A DNA stretch of 64,000 nt from Allacma fusca. Lineage: Eukaryota; Arthropoda; Collembola; Symphypleona; Sminthuridae. Location: positions 21,992,539-22,056,538 of the forward strand of contig OX359250.1 of the NCBI GenBank assembly GCA_947179485.1, written 5' to 3'. The translations under genes and the position numbers were made by a program. Each line of letters opens with the position of its first letter. Positions within the stretch are counted from its first letter, which is position 1. Of the stretch, positions 1 through 12,339 are shown in pieces. A model generated the notes under the pieces. That model saw only the letters and a program-made list of their open reading frames with translations, was not told where the DNA came from and searched no databases.

Positions 1-189
1 AAAAATTAACCGATTTTAATATATAAGCTGTTATTGAAATAATTGTTTTCAGAAACCAGATGGCTCTACAAAAGTCAGTTCTTTCGAAATTTTGCGAAAC
101 AATAAGAAAACATGTGTACCTGTGTCAAATATAATAAGAAACTTTGGATGATTTGAAACCGGGTTATCTAACATATTATACATTTACAG

Positions 190-535
190 GGTGACCGTAA
201 TCATTTATCCCCCTCCAGCCTATATTAGGGACTGATTCATAAAATATTTGATACCCCCAGTTTGTAGCAAACTTTGTTCCACATTTTCTAAAAGTTATTT
301 CATTGATCTGGGTCAATATTGGAGCTCACGGTCAAGAAACATCAAGCAAAGTTGGTTTCTTCAGAATGTAGATTTTTTCATTTCTTGCTTCTCGCAGATT
401 TTTTTTTCATGCCATGTTTTGGCGCTGATTTGTAAGAAATTTTGTATGGTTTGCAGGGAGCTATATTATAGGTACCTGCATTAAGAAATGTGGACATGAC
501 CAGGAAAGACCCGGAGCAAGGTTGAAGAAATTCAT
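190..535 (+). repeat. Interspersed repeat, family R, copy 1
   Basis: Diverged repeat seen again in reverse orientation near 44487-44830 and 60050-60370, with weaker resemblance near 41490-41600 and 61190-61380. Shared blocks include the stretch around 'tttgtagcaaac', 'tttcattga.ct.ggtcaa' and the end near 'gcaaggttg..gaaattcat'. No coding potential, terminal repeats or target duplication seen. Probably an old transposon-derived family. Confidence 0.5.
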
Positions 536-548
536 TAATTTGAACTTC

Positions 549-646
549 GATTCAAACCTGAATTTGGATTCGAACCTGAATTTGGATTCGAACCTGAATT
601 TGGATTCGAACCTGAATTTGGATTCGAACCTGAATTTGGATTCGAA
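549..646. repeat. 18-bp minisatellite, about six copies
   Basis: Tandem copies of the 18-mer GATTCGAACCTGAATTTG, with decayed copies running on to about 860. The unit length is a multiple of three, so both strands read open as repetitive peptides (NLDSNL on +, FRFESK on -). These open frames are a by-product of the repeat, not genes. Confidence 0.9.
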
Positions 647-719
647 CATAACTTCTGATTCAAGTTTGAATTTCGATTCAAGTCTGATTTTAGATTTAGA
701 CTTGAATTTCAATTGAAAC

Positions 720-1768
720 TTCAGTTTAATCTATACAGGAAGTTCCATTCAAATTTTATCCCCAAAGTTGAATTTGAATTTGGATGGAAACTGGAATTTG
801 ATACAAAATTTAAATTCAAACCTGAATCGAATACGAACTTAAGTCTAAATTCAAACCTGAATCTATAAATAAACTTTAATACAGCTTTTTAAGATGGTTT
901 TACTTAATTATGAGTGTACCTGTCAGGGGTGGATTAATAAAATAATTTTTACCTTGGCCCTAACCCTCAAAATATGCTTGTTGGCCTTTACGCATGCAAT
1001 ATGAGGGTCTTAGTTAATATTTTAATATAGATTTTCTATGTTTATAAATGGAAGTTGAAGAGATACATGATTCATTATATTGATTTACTATGCTTCTACA
1101 CACATGTATGTATGTATGCATTGAATATAACGAGTGCAAAATTTTTTATGAAACCCTGAAAACAAGGCAAACTGCCCCAGAACTTTGGAATAACTATTAT
1201 TGTTCCACAAATATTCAGCACGTTAAGTTTGGAGTTGGTTGTCCTTGGTTTAGTTAAAATCGAACCAAACACATAATTGAAAGCAATAATAGGAGTAAGT
1301 AAACAAACTGATAAATTGTTGTGGCCGTCAATCTCGAATGTTATATTTCTTGTTTAGAACCTATTTTTTTGATTATAATAATATATGCTTAATTAAATAG
1401 AAATGAAATTTTACTTTATTTTTATCCCTCGATTTTGTTAAACACGGAGTTAAATATGCTATTTTGGATGAATAATGCTCCTCAACATCATAGCACCATA
1501 ACATAAGCTACCGGAAGAGCACTGCCTTATAAACGTTAAGTTGTAGTAACTGATACCATTAACCATTAACCATTTACCAATTTTACTTAAATTAGTATTA
1601 AGTAGTAGTAGTACATGTGTACATTCTTAATCACATATACTTTTACTACACGGTTAGGGCATTAAATTAAGTTATTTACATTAAAACCAGTAATAATGAC
1701 ACAATTATAGCTAACTTAACATGTAGAATGATAATCTCTGATTTACCATCTTCAACTGCCACTGAAAC
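720..1768. other. Non-coding 5' flank of the coiled-coil gene
   Basis: AT-rich sequence with decayed minisatellite at the left. I see no gene or recognisable promoter motif that I could defend. The promoter of the coiled-coil gene must lie here if 1769 is the true start. Confidence 0.4.
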
Positions 1769-4700
1769 ATGTTCAAAGTTGGTTATGAAACCAGTCGGAG
1801 GTATGACAAAAACTACCAAATAGTCTATATAATATTAGTGAAGGGAAAGTTAAGATATTGTAAATAATACAGATATGGAGGAAGTGGGTGTTGCGGTGAA
1901 ACCTCTTACAAACGTCCACTACCAGCGCCATGCAAAGGATTGGGACAGGGTCAAGGTCCAGGTCAAGCTCAAGGCTTTCCTCAGGTCGCTCGCTACTGTG
2001 ACAGTATTCCTTGTAAGAATGGAATTGTATGTCTTCAAAAGTGTCCTTGAAAGAACGACTAATTCCATGTAAACGATTATTATATCATATTAGTCTGATT
2101 AACAGCTGGTGAGGCTAACCCAGAAATTATTGGGGAAATCATACGGGACTTGCACTGTGTTTTTGAAAAGACATATGGAAGAAAGGCAAATGCTGAAGCT
2201 CGTTTCCGTACTTTAGCCGTAAGTGAAGATCTCGGCTGTAGACAGTCAAGTAAACCTGTTTTGCATACGTACAGTAATTTCCATTTTGCTTAACATTACG
2301 TCCAGTATGCTTCAGACATATCTATACATAACTTTTGATGTATTTTGTAATTTAGAATGAAGTTGAAGAATTAAAGGATGACCTTGCATGCTGCGAATGC
2401 TGCAAAGAGGAACTGGAAAATGAGCTCATCAAATTGCATCCAGAGCTTAAAGCACTCCAGTTTGCATTGGAAGAGGAGATTCAAAAACGGGCATGCCTCG
2501 AAAGTATCATAAATCAATTGAGAGCTCAACTGGCCCGTGCAGATGCCATGTTGGATGCGGACTGTAGAGATAAATCAGCAATGCAGAGTAGGATTAAAGA
2601 CTTGGAGGCACAGGTAAACAAGCTGCAGGACATCATAGATTGCATGGCTAGTGAGAAAGATGATTTATTACGAGATGTTCGGCAATTTAATGATTATAAA
2701 TCCCGGCAAGACGACTCTTCCTCAATGTGCTGTGAGCGGATGAAGCAGCTGGAGGAAGCTCTTGCAAAATGCTGCAGAGCTAATGAAGAGCTTCAAAAGG
2801 AATTGTGTTGCCTTGCAAAAGAACGGGATTGCTTAATCGCAGCTCTGGATGCTCTAGAAGTAGAGAAGCTTAAATGTTGTGAGGATAATGAACGACTCCG
2901 GCGTCAATTGGCTGAAGAACGTGAGAGATACGAACAAATGATCTCAGATCTACGAAAAGCAGTTGAATGCTTGACCGCTCAGAATCAGGAAATCTGTGAT
3001 AAAATGAGAGAAGTCGTGGCAGCTCATCATCGTGAAATGGATAAACTCCGGAAAGAAGCAGAAAAATACAAGCGCTTGTTTGAAAAAGAACAGGAAGACC
3101 GATTGGAAGCGGAAAGGCAGCACAAAAAAGCGTTTGACCTTTGTCAAAACAGACTTGTTGATTCTCAGAGAAAACTTGGAGACATGGAAAGAAATAGCAA
3201 TTCAAGGTCAAGACCCTCCGTCAATCCTTGCTCAGAAATCCTAGCAAGAATCAATGGCAGACATTTCGGTGGCGGTGGTGGCTATGGTGGTGCAGGCTAT
3301 GGAGGTGGTGGCTATGGAGGTGGAGGTTACAACGATGGAGGTGGTGGCTATGGAGGCGGAGGTTACAACGATGGAGGTGGTGGAAGTGGAGGTGGGGGAA
3401 GTGGAGGAGGTTCTACGGGAGGAGGTTCGAATCGAGAAAGTGTAGGTTCTGGTGGCAGCGTCAACAGTCAAGGAAATCGTGGTACTAGTGGATCAAACCC
3501 GCAAGGCACCTTTCGAGCTCCACAAAACAGTAACACTTCTAATGAATATCAAAAAGTTAGCCCATAAAGCTTTATTCCTTCCGCACTTCAATTAAAACTC
3601 AAACTACATGCTTATCTATTTGAATGAAAGGTATCCAGTTTGGAAAACCAGCTGCAGCAAGAACAGGAGAAAGTTATCGCCCAAGAACAGAAGATACAGG
3701 AGTTAAACGCTGAGCTTCAACAGTTAAAATACAATCAAAATAACACCGTTGGTAGTTCTCCGTCCGAGGATGCCCTGGAAAATTCGTCGGATGATGAACG
3801 GGTGAGTCACTTGGAGCAAGTAGCTGAAGAAGAAAAGGAGAAGAGAGAAGCATTAAAAATGGAACTCGAAGAAGTCCAAAATGAGCTGCAAAAAGAGAGA
3901 GGGAGTAGGAAACATTTGGAACGACAACTCTCTCAAGAAATCACCACCCCAGAAAAATTTCGCGTGAGAAATCAATACTCTCCCGTGCGTTCTTTTATTA
4001 AAAACTCTACAACATTAAATATAATTATTCTAATTTCAGTTAAATCACCTCGAGGAACAGCTGAGAGACTCAGAAAATATCCGACTACAACAAGAAGAAA
4101 CCATATCCAAACTGGAAGAAGATCTTCACCAGGTACAAAAAGACCTGAGCAAAACTAAAGCTGAAAGGTACAACGCAGAAGCTGAGCTTGACAAAGCTGA
4201 AAGAAAAAATCGATCACTTCAAGAAACGATTGAAAAAGAGCAAAAACTAAGAACCAAAATTCAAAAGGATCTAGAATCCGTGGAAAATCTTCTGCGGAGT
4301 GAGACGCAAGAGAAAAACCGTCTCAGAGAACAAGTCAGTAATTTGGATAAAAACAACAATGCACTTCTGGAGGAAAAAGTAAAAACAATAATTTTCTATC
4401 CTTAGAAGTAAATACCATTAACATTATACTAACTTACTAAAAGTGTACATGTTTTCTAAATGATACATGATTACTCTACTCTAATTCAGGTAGAGGTGGA
4501 GCAGCTACGGGCAAGATTACGTAATGAAGAGGTTTACAAAGTCAAAGTAGAGGAGCTCAAAGTAAAGCTGGCATTAGCAGAGGCCAACAAAATTCGCACA
4601 GAAGAAATCATGCAAAAGTTGAAAATGGCTGAAAACGAATCCATGCAAGCGAAAGTCCTGAGGGAGCAAATAAAATCCTTTGAGGAGGACAGACAGAAAA

Positions 4701-7252
4701 TGAAGGAATTAGAGAAGCGACTACTCCTAGCCGAGAACAATAAAGCCGAACTGTACGAAGTCAGCAGGCAACTAGATGAAGGTGCAAAATATAAATCCGA
4801 ATTGGAAAACCTACGATCAATGCTAAATAATACTCGTGAGGAAGTCGCAGAACTAGATAATATCCGTAGAAGATTAAAACACGTAGAACAAGAAAAGCTC
4901 TGCGTGGAGGAAATGTGCAATAAATTAAAGCAGAGTAATCAGCAAGAAAAAAATGAACTCATAGACTTACGAACCAAGCTCCAAGAGGTGGAAATAAAAA
5001 ATACGGAGATTTGTGAGCTTCGGAACAAACTTCAAAACGCAGATTTTCACAAATCCGAAACGGAAGAATTAAGACGGAAATTACATTTCGCAGATGAGAA
5101 ATTAGCATCCGCCGAAGAATTAAAAAAGAAAGTCGGGTTACTGGAAGAGAAACAAGCAGAAGCTGACGATCTAAGGAGGAAGCTGGGGTTGGCAGAAGCA
5201 AAATTGCTGGATACTGATGCATTGAGGCAAGAGTTGCAAAATGTCCTACAGCACAAAGTAACATTGGAGACGCATCTCAAAGAATTTCAAGAAAAGTTAT
5301 CTGGAGTTGAACCAAAGCTGGAGGAATTATCCGAACAGAGACGACAAATCGAGGAAAGGTTGCAGCATGTGGTAGAAGAGAATTTCAAATTAAAAAAATT
5401 CTCTGAGGAAAATCGCGTAGCGCGGGATGTTGTCCAGAGGGAGCTTCGGGACGTACATAGCATGTGGGAAACAGAAGTGAAAGCTAAAGGGATACTGGCT
5501 GAGAAGATTGCTAAGTATGAAAGAATTACGGCCCAATCAGAAACTAAAAGTGTATGTAAAATGAATTCTTTAATTTGTGTACCCCCTTAATGAATTCATT
5601 ATTTTCATGATTATTAGTTTGCTTAGATTGCTTGTGTTTCATATATGTACGTGCCGGCTTTTACGAATAACTCATTTGTATTCAGAAGCAGGAAGCTGGA
5701 AATTACGACCGGATAAAGGAGAAAGCCCGGCAGTATAAAGCGGAGCTCCAGGCCGAGCGAGAGCAATCAACAAAGTTGAAAGCCAAAGTGGACCTTTTAA
5801 AAGAGCAATTACGAACAGCCCGAGACCAGCTCCAGGAAATGGCAAACGACCCTCGAGCTCAAAAGCTTGCAGATCATTTGGAGAAGCAGTCAGCGGAGCA
5901 TGCCCGAGTTCTCCTTCAAATTGGAAAAGAAAGGGAAGCATTAATGGCAGAATTTTATAGATTGGGGTATGTAAACAATCACATAGAGGGTCTTTCTTTG
6001 TGCATTGAAAGTGAACCAAATGATGAAAGAGTACATCCTAAATCATTTACCTATTCACTGAATTTATGGTCTTCAGGCAGGAAAAAACCTCACTTGAGAA
6101 AGAAGTAGCCCAAATGAAAGAACTCTTGTCTCATGAAAATAACCACGACAAACAGATGATTGAAAAACTGATGGAGACCAAGGAGAGGCTAGAAACGGAA
6201 ATGTTGTCCATAAAAACCCTAGTAAATAAACGATACGTAGAGAAATCTGTACTCGATGCCATGAGAAAGGACTATGAAGCAAACTTATTAGCCCTAAAAT
6301 CCCAGTTTGAAACTCAGGCCGAACAAGAGTTAACTAGTAAACTCAACCAAATCGGAGCAATGTTGGACAACCAGGTTAGACGTTTTTAGAGATAAAATAT
6401 TACAATTTTATTTGTTTTGCAATGTTGCTTTGTTATGACATTTTAATATTGCGATAGAATAAAGACCGAGTCATGATTGATACAATACGGAATGCTAACG
6501 AAAACTCCATTCGGAATGAATTTAATTCGATGGTGAAAAATATGAAGTTGGATATTGAAAGGCTAAACAGTCTGCTGAAAGGTATGTTTCCGTTTAAACG
6601 GTGAAAGCATACGTACTAGTATCTTGATATTTTAAAGCGACTATTAACCAACCCTACAAGTAATTAGAGAAAGCTCGTTGACAAAAAAAATTACAAAACA
6701 TAGTGTTTTAACGCGACTAAATACGTTATGTCATAACCATCGACAGCACAATAAATGTTACTTAAGCAGACTGTAGCCGTATGATATAATGTAAAACGTA
6801 GCTTATCTTGACATACACAGAATGATGTAAACATGACAATGTGGGACACCTTTTCACTCTTGATATTGATAGTTTGACGTAAGGTCTGTCTGACAGTACC
6901 TAGTTTACACTTCAGCCATTTATTCCACCGACAAGGCGTATGTATGATTTCTCAATGGAATAACTATGTGGATATAACTAATATTGTACATTGGTGCATA
7001 AGTGACATTGGAATTATAATAGCTATTGTAATGATACCCATGCGATTGATCGGAAATTATCTGCAAAGAGTAATAATAATACAACACTTGTCACTGCTTA
7101 TAGCTCGAGAAGAAGAAATCACATCCCTTCGTACGTGCGTCAGTAAATTCAAAGACAAAGTGGCAACCGAAACAATGGAGAAAAACGAATTAATACGAAA
7201 ATTACAAAACCTTTCCACAAGTCAGGAATCATTGCTAATTGGTCGGCAATAA
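1769..7252 (+). CDS. Large coiled-coil protein with Cys-Cys dyads and glycine-rich block, 11 exons
   Basis: Not a family I recognise. Exons joined by splice sites and phase: 1769-1800, 1873-2012, 2106-2218, 2356-3555, 3631-3963, 4040-4378, 4490-5551, 5686-5966, 6077-6374, 6458-6581, 7104-7252; about 1,356 residues. The ATG at 1769 (context GAAACATG) joins in phase to exon 2. Residues ~1-60 are Gly/Gln/Pro/Cys-rich; ~96-385 are heptad-like with Cys pairs (ACCECC, MCCER, KCCRA, LCCLA, KCCED); ~400-460 are Gly/Tyr/Ser-rich (GGYGGGGYND); the rest is nearly unbroken Glu/Lys/Leu coiled coil. Likely an elongated structural or scaffold protein. The weakest junction is intron 4 (3556-3630): its borders are poor, and reading through it ends the protein at 3567 after 498 residues, just past the glycine block. 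The possible acceptor at 3651 is in the same phase. No signal peptide or membrane segment is seen. A polyA signal AATAAA lies at 7370. Confidence 0.8.
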
Positions 7253-7366
7253 AATCTGTTAAGTACAACGATGTTGTTCTAGTTTGTTAAATTCAATGTC
7301 AGTGAAATTCATGGAGCCATACAAAATGAATTTACCAATTATTACAAAAATATTTTTATCAGTAGT

Positions 7367-7557
7367 AGAAATAAAGACTGCTTAAGGCACTGTGATTCTT
7401 CACTCATGATAGTTAACATAAGTTTTATTTTCATGATAGTTTGATCGTCCTTAATGGCTTTTGAGCGATCATTTTGAAAACAAGTTTCGAATATAACAGC
7501 CGCTTATGAGTGGTAGATTAGGAGTCTTGAAGATAAAAGTTTCACAACTTCAGCTCC
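7367..7557 (+). repeat. ~190-bp dispersed repeat, copy 1
   Basis: Begins 'gaaataaagactgcttaag' and ends 'gtttcacaacttcag'; a second copy lies about 2.1 kb downstream in the same orientation. Substitutions are scattered and identity looks roughly 85% by eye. This copy brings an AATAAA 118 bp past the stop codon of the coiled-coil gene, so it may supply its polyA signal. Confidence 0.8.
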
Positions 7558-9500
7558 CGATACACAGGAGTTTTCTTGGGGATTTCAAATGACAAACTCC
7601 AGTACATAGTCATAGTAGCTCATATAAAGGGTTTGTGCCCGTAAGTTATTGACGTACTTCTCTGTACATGACTAAAATGTGTCTGGTACGAGTTTTAAGG
7701 GCCGTTCAAAGTATGAGCCTTCTTTCTCCAGCATAATTCCATCCAACACTTAATATGAGAGATTAGCATACTTCAAAAGTACCCTATAAGAATCCCATAC
7801 TTCGGTGAAAGTTTGAGATACCCTGTGCTTTCTTTGCCATACTTTAGGTGTTATGATAGTTACTAATTTGCACTCTAAATTGCATAGTTACACTCTTGAA
7901 GTATGACGTAGGTGAAAAGCACAGATAGCATCCAGAGGAAAATAAACTGCGTTCGATTTTATTAGTCAAGAGCCGATAAAAATTCCCGTAAAAAAGTACA
8001 TTGTTTTTAGAAGTGTTTTATTATTTTTTACAGGCATACAACAGCTTGGAGAAACCGGATTATTTTGGTTTTATCGAAAATGTTAAACTGGTCGAAAAGG
8101 TGGAAAAACTTTGAAGTGGCCTCAGTTTACATAGCGGTGGTAGGAGATCGGGTTGAACTTCTACTTGAGCTGCCTGTAACATGCTTTACAAAGAAAATCA
8201 TAAATATAATGATTTCAGCTAAGTCGCAAATTTTAACGTCTTTCCGTGTAAGTTTTTTGGTGTGCAATGTGCAATATAAAATGTGAGCCATGTACTTCTA
8301 GAAAATCTATTTCCTAAGAAATTGTATCAAGGCGTACCATATATGTATATACGTATGTATTCTTAGTCACTACTAGAGCAATTTAAACTTTTAAATTTCC
8401 ATTGACGGAATTTAATTATCAAGAACGGGATCATTTCAGCAAGGCTTATCTTCTTACGTGAGGTTGACACATTTACTTGTACTAGGTATACATATGATCT
8501 TCTAATGTAATAAATGTAGCACACTGGAGTTCTACTTTTTAATATGCACGGAGTAAGGGAGTACGATTTTAAAAGTAGGTGCCCGTATAAAGTACACGGA
8601 ATCATAGCATCATGTTTGATCGTACCAGATCTTCATATCAACTAGGTGTTAAAGTCTTAAGGTGTTACGAAGTCCCGTATTTTGAAAATATGTGTATGGT
8701 CGCCAGAAAATCCACGATAAAATGGAAACTTTATAAAAATACATAATTTTACACTTCCTCGCCATCGCACATTAGAATGAATTTCCCCATGTTTTCAAAC
8801 TATTTTTACCCGGCGTAGCCACAATTCTCAACACTGAGTCATGTCACGTAGTTATTCTAAATCCCATCAAGTTTGCTTCAAAGAGCGTCAAACCATATTT
8901 GGAAGAGAATACCGGGAACAAAATTTGTAACCCATACTTTTCTTGCTTAATTATGTGAATGAAACAATTATTTAAAAATAAGGAAATGAAAATGCGGAAT
9001 CATATGTTTTGCATCATTTCCCGTCATATGGGTTAGGGGAGAAATGACTTATACGCTGTACATAGTTGGTGAGCCTGAGTGCTGCATTGCCGTTGATTAG
9101 AAGATGAGATGATAAAACAGAGCAAACATTTATCATTTATGTTTCGTATGCCTAATGTATTCAATACAATGATATTGTGTAGTCTGTAGTGCTTATGTTT
9201 CAGTCTATTCAATGCTAATATTTGACAGATAAGAAAAACTAGGCAAAATGGTTACTTTCAATGATGTTAATTTAGTGGTTGGACAATCGTTACTTCACCA
9301 TTTTTATACAAACTAACTTTCAAAAATCTACGTTTATGTTTTTCCAGTGTTTAATTAACTATATATATGTATGTCTTCAATAAAGAATTATTCTAATTTT
9401 CCGGAGCTGTTTCTAAGCGTTTTCCTTTTCGTAATTTTCAAAGGCAGTTTTTCAATGCAAACAAATAAAACCGTTTATGTAATAATTACATACACCTAGG
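7558..9500. other. Non-coding intergenic DNA
   Basis: AT-rich spacer between the two copies of the 190-bp repeat. Short open frames (8065-8286 +, 8363-8605 -) show no domain, codon bias or splice context. Nothing else identified. Confidence 0.5.
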
Positions 9501-9690
9501 AGAAATAAAGACTGCTTAAGACACTGTGATTGTTCACTGATGTTAGTTAATATTAGTTTTATTTTCATTACAGTTTGATCGTCTTTAATGGCTATTTGAG
9601 CGATCAATTTGGAATGAAGTTTTGAATATAACAGCCGCATACGAGTAGTAGATTAGGAGTCTTGAAGATTAAAGTTTCACAACTTCAACA
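9501..9690 (+). repeat. ~190-bp dispersed repeat, copy 2
   Basis: Second copy of the repeat at 7367-7557, same orientation, with scattered substitutions. No terminal inverted repeats or target duplications seen, so the unit may be a fragment of a longer family or a local segmental duplication. Confidence 0.8.
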
Positions 9691-10053
9691 ACAATAGTAA
9701 CCTATGAAAGAGTAGCACTTCCAGCACTACGTCATGTATTGTTAGTATAATTTCAGAGGTAGCTATGTGAGATTGAACAGTGCACTAATTATGGCAGTCA
9801 AAATTAAAATCATCGGCTTACGTAATACAGTAATATGCTAAATAATTTTTGACAAATATTAAAGTGAAATTTTCAACAGTAAAAATTATAATTAGCAGCT
9901 TTAAATGAGCTCTGAGAACTTACGACGGTTGTTATTCATGAAGATCACAAATTAAAATTATGTGCATATATGTATATACGAAGTATAGTAATCGCGATGT
10001 CATGAATAAGAGAAGTGAAAAGTATAAAGCAATTCTTACAGGCTATGAAAAAC
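9691..10053. other. 3' flank of PTRH2, non-coding
   Basis: AT-rich DNA downstream of the minus-strand PTRH2 stop codon; holds its 3' UTR. No further gene seen. Confidence 0.5.
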
Positions 10054-11073
10054 CTATAATAGTTTAAGGTGGCCAGTGACCTTGTCAACTTGACCAGAAA
10101 GACCAAAAATGGCGAGAACAGTGTGAGATCCAGAGGGAATTTGGGTCCGCCCAGCGTCATGTATTGCAGAAAACGGCAAGCCAGCTGCCTCTGCTCTCTT
10201 TGCAAGAGCTACTAATTCTTCCGCGTTCCCAGCTTGCAACACAATCTTCTTCGACCTGTACAATAACAAAACCCTCATTAACCTCCCATATTTCACTATC
10301 AATCCCTCCTAAAACTCCATTCACCCCGATTTCCCAAACCTCTCCCTCCATCCCATCACAAATCCCAATCACAACCTCATAAAACACCCAAGAAAGCCCA
10401 ATCAACCTACCCATTTTCACTCCACTGTAACATAGGTCCCCCAAACAATTCTTGCTTACTGATTAATTCTCGATATAAGTCTATCGCCCCATGTCCGACC
10501 TGCATCCACATCAAATCAATTAAACCAACTCCAAAAGAACGCCAACCTCCCCCTCGAACTCATTTTCCCCGAACATATCACAAACCTGTGCAGCCATTTT
10601 CCCAGCCGACATGGGCAGCGACGAATTAATGACAAAGACCATTTTATAATCTTGATACAGCTCCTCTCCCGACTCTAGCTCTTCAGCTCTGTCCCTATCC
10701 GAATTTTCAAACACCCAGTTTATAGCCGCCTCCGCAGACTCCGCACCCGTCTGCCGAACTGCCTGCAAACCAAACAATACTCACAAAATCAAAACCTCAT
10801 TCAATCCTCATCCCCCCCCCCCCTCAATCACAATCCCATTCAATCCAAAACTCCTCTCTTAACAATCCATCCAAAAAAAAAACCCTGTTCCAAACATTCC
10901 AACCCACACAATTCCAGCCCACTTACCAGCCTAGCATCTGTCTCACTGATACCAATGTTAACCAAAGTCTCGACGAAACTTTGCGCAGTGGGTGAGTTCA
11001 TGTCAACTTGACCTCCGCCGGCACCCTCCGACCCCTCCTCCCCATCTCCTTGTCCTCTCACGAATGAATCCAT
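10054..11073 (-). CDS. PTRH2: Peptidyl-tRNA hydrolase 2 with N-terminal UBA domain, 4 exons
   Basis: Hydrolyses the ester bond of peptidyl-tRNA to recycle tRNA from stalled translation. Exons on the minus strand: 11073-10927, 10762-10586, 10499-10411, 10255-10054, phases 0, 0 and 2; 204 residues. Residues ~28-75 form a UBA domain (VETLVNIGISETDARLAVR, then AAINWVFEN), split by intron 1. The PTH2 fold starts at DYKMVFVIN (~92). Family catalytic residues are present: Lys104 in SAGKMAAQ, His111 in VGHGA, Asp171 and Thr175 in HDAGRTQI; the protein ends in the family hallmark DKVTGHLKLL. Human PTRH2 is 179 residues with an N-terminal membrane anchor; here the N-terminus is instead acidic and Gly-rich followed by UBA, so a cytosolic, ubiquitin-linked role is inferred. 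The gene looks intact. Its introns are strongly purine-skewed on the coding strand. Confidence 0.93.
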
Positions 11074-11385
11074 ATCAACTTGAAATCACCGGAATAATTT
11101 TCTCCTCCAAGAATGATCCCCGACTCCGACCTTAGAAAATCCACTTCTTTTATTTATGGAAGAAGTACTCAGACGTCTCGGCTGCCGACTCCCTACAGAT
11201 TTAAATTTTACTCAAATTATTTCCAATCCTCCCAAAAAAGTCAATTCACTTGAAATATTCCAGAGTCCCTCTGTACACCCTGGGCCTCTAAACACTAATA
11301 ATATCCTTGTAATAACTCAATCTTGATTGATTTCTTATAGTTTTTACTGCAGTATAGTACACACACTGTCTACTGTTGTTATGTT

Positions 11386-11419
<34 letters not shown>

Positions 11420-11698
11420 GGGATGCAGGAGGATGCAGGCAGGGAAGATACCTTCCGTGCAAAATATCGAATTTCAGCGGTACAAGTTATGGAGGTAGCT
11501 CCGCCTTGGGAGCAATGCAAATCATGCAGCTAGTCCAGTGTAGATGCGTGGAACGTCAGGACGAGAGTGTTTACATTCAAAGAGACCTCCTCCAGTATTG
11601 ATTGGAGCGTTGGTGGAGGAACAGCGCTCGTGAACTTGCTCGTACTTAGCTTGAACCATATGGTTAACAAGGAACGGGGACAGGTACACTGTACACAG
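11074..11698 (+). promoter_or_regulatory. Candidate shared promoter and 5' UTR exon opposite PTRH2
   Basis: Directly upstream of PTRH2. The part 11440-11698 is richer in CpG than its surroundings, contains an ATGCAAAT octamer near 11515, and ends at a strong donor consensus (CACAG|GTAAGTCAG, exon end 11698). No coding frame continues through it. I infer a non-coding first exon on the plus strand, possibly of the kinase gene at 30.5 kb, which would make this a head-to-head promoter. Unproven. Confidence 0.3.
11385..11419. repeat. (CT)n microsatellite
   Basis: Dinucleotide run with one TT interruption, inside the candidate shared promoter region of PTRH2. Confidence 0.95.
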
Positions 11699-12319
11699 GT
11701 AAGTCAGTCAACACAGACGTAATATCAAATGTGGTGTGAGAGAGATACATATATGTAGTGAAATCATAACGTGTATATTTTTTATAGTTGCGTATGTATA
11801 CATAAGATATATGTATATATATATATAGAACAGATCTTGTGTGTGTATATAATATTATATTATGCTCCTTCTTCTTTAGGAATATTTTTTTAAAAGTATA
11901 TATATACAATGGAAGTGAAGGAGGCTATATATGATGTTACCTTTTAAAATATATATACCTGGATGCATGTATATTAATGGGAAGTATATCTATGGGATTG
12001 GGTTTTGTAGTGTAGAGTGAGTACATAGGACGAGAGTTGAAGCAGGAGCCAAAGCAAAGTTTTTTTACAAGGGATAAAGGAGAGAGAAGAGGACAAGTGA
12101 ACAACATGGACGAGAAGTGTAAAGACGGACGTTAAACGGTTTCGAGCGACAATGAAATTGACAATGTGACCTGGAAGTTTTTCGTCAACCTCATATCCTT
12201 GTTCTGTTCCAAAGTTCCATGTTGAACGGCTGGTCTGCGCAGTGACCATCGACTGAAGGTTTTCCTCCGATAAATATACTTACTCCGAAACATGTGAAGA
12301 GTATATGTACTGAGGGATA

Positions 12320-12339
12320 CAGAGAGAGAGAGAGAGAGA
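12320..12339. repeat. (GA)n microsatellite
   Basis: Pure AG dinucleotide run. Confidence 0.9.

Noticed and set aside
461-716. Overlapping open frames on both strands with SNLNLD and FRFESK repeats
   Set aside because: They are the 18-bp minisatellite read in frame; no start context, no splice context.
3631-4158. A second, separate gene starting near 3640
   Set aside because: No ATG in frame; a stop at 3625 precedes the frame and the phase joins exon 4, so it is an internal exon.
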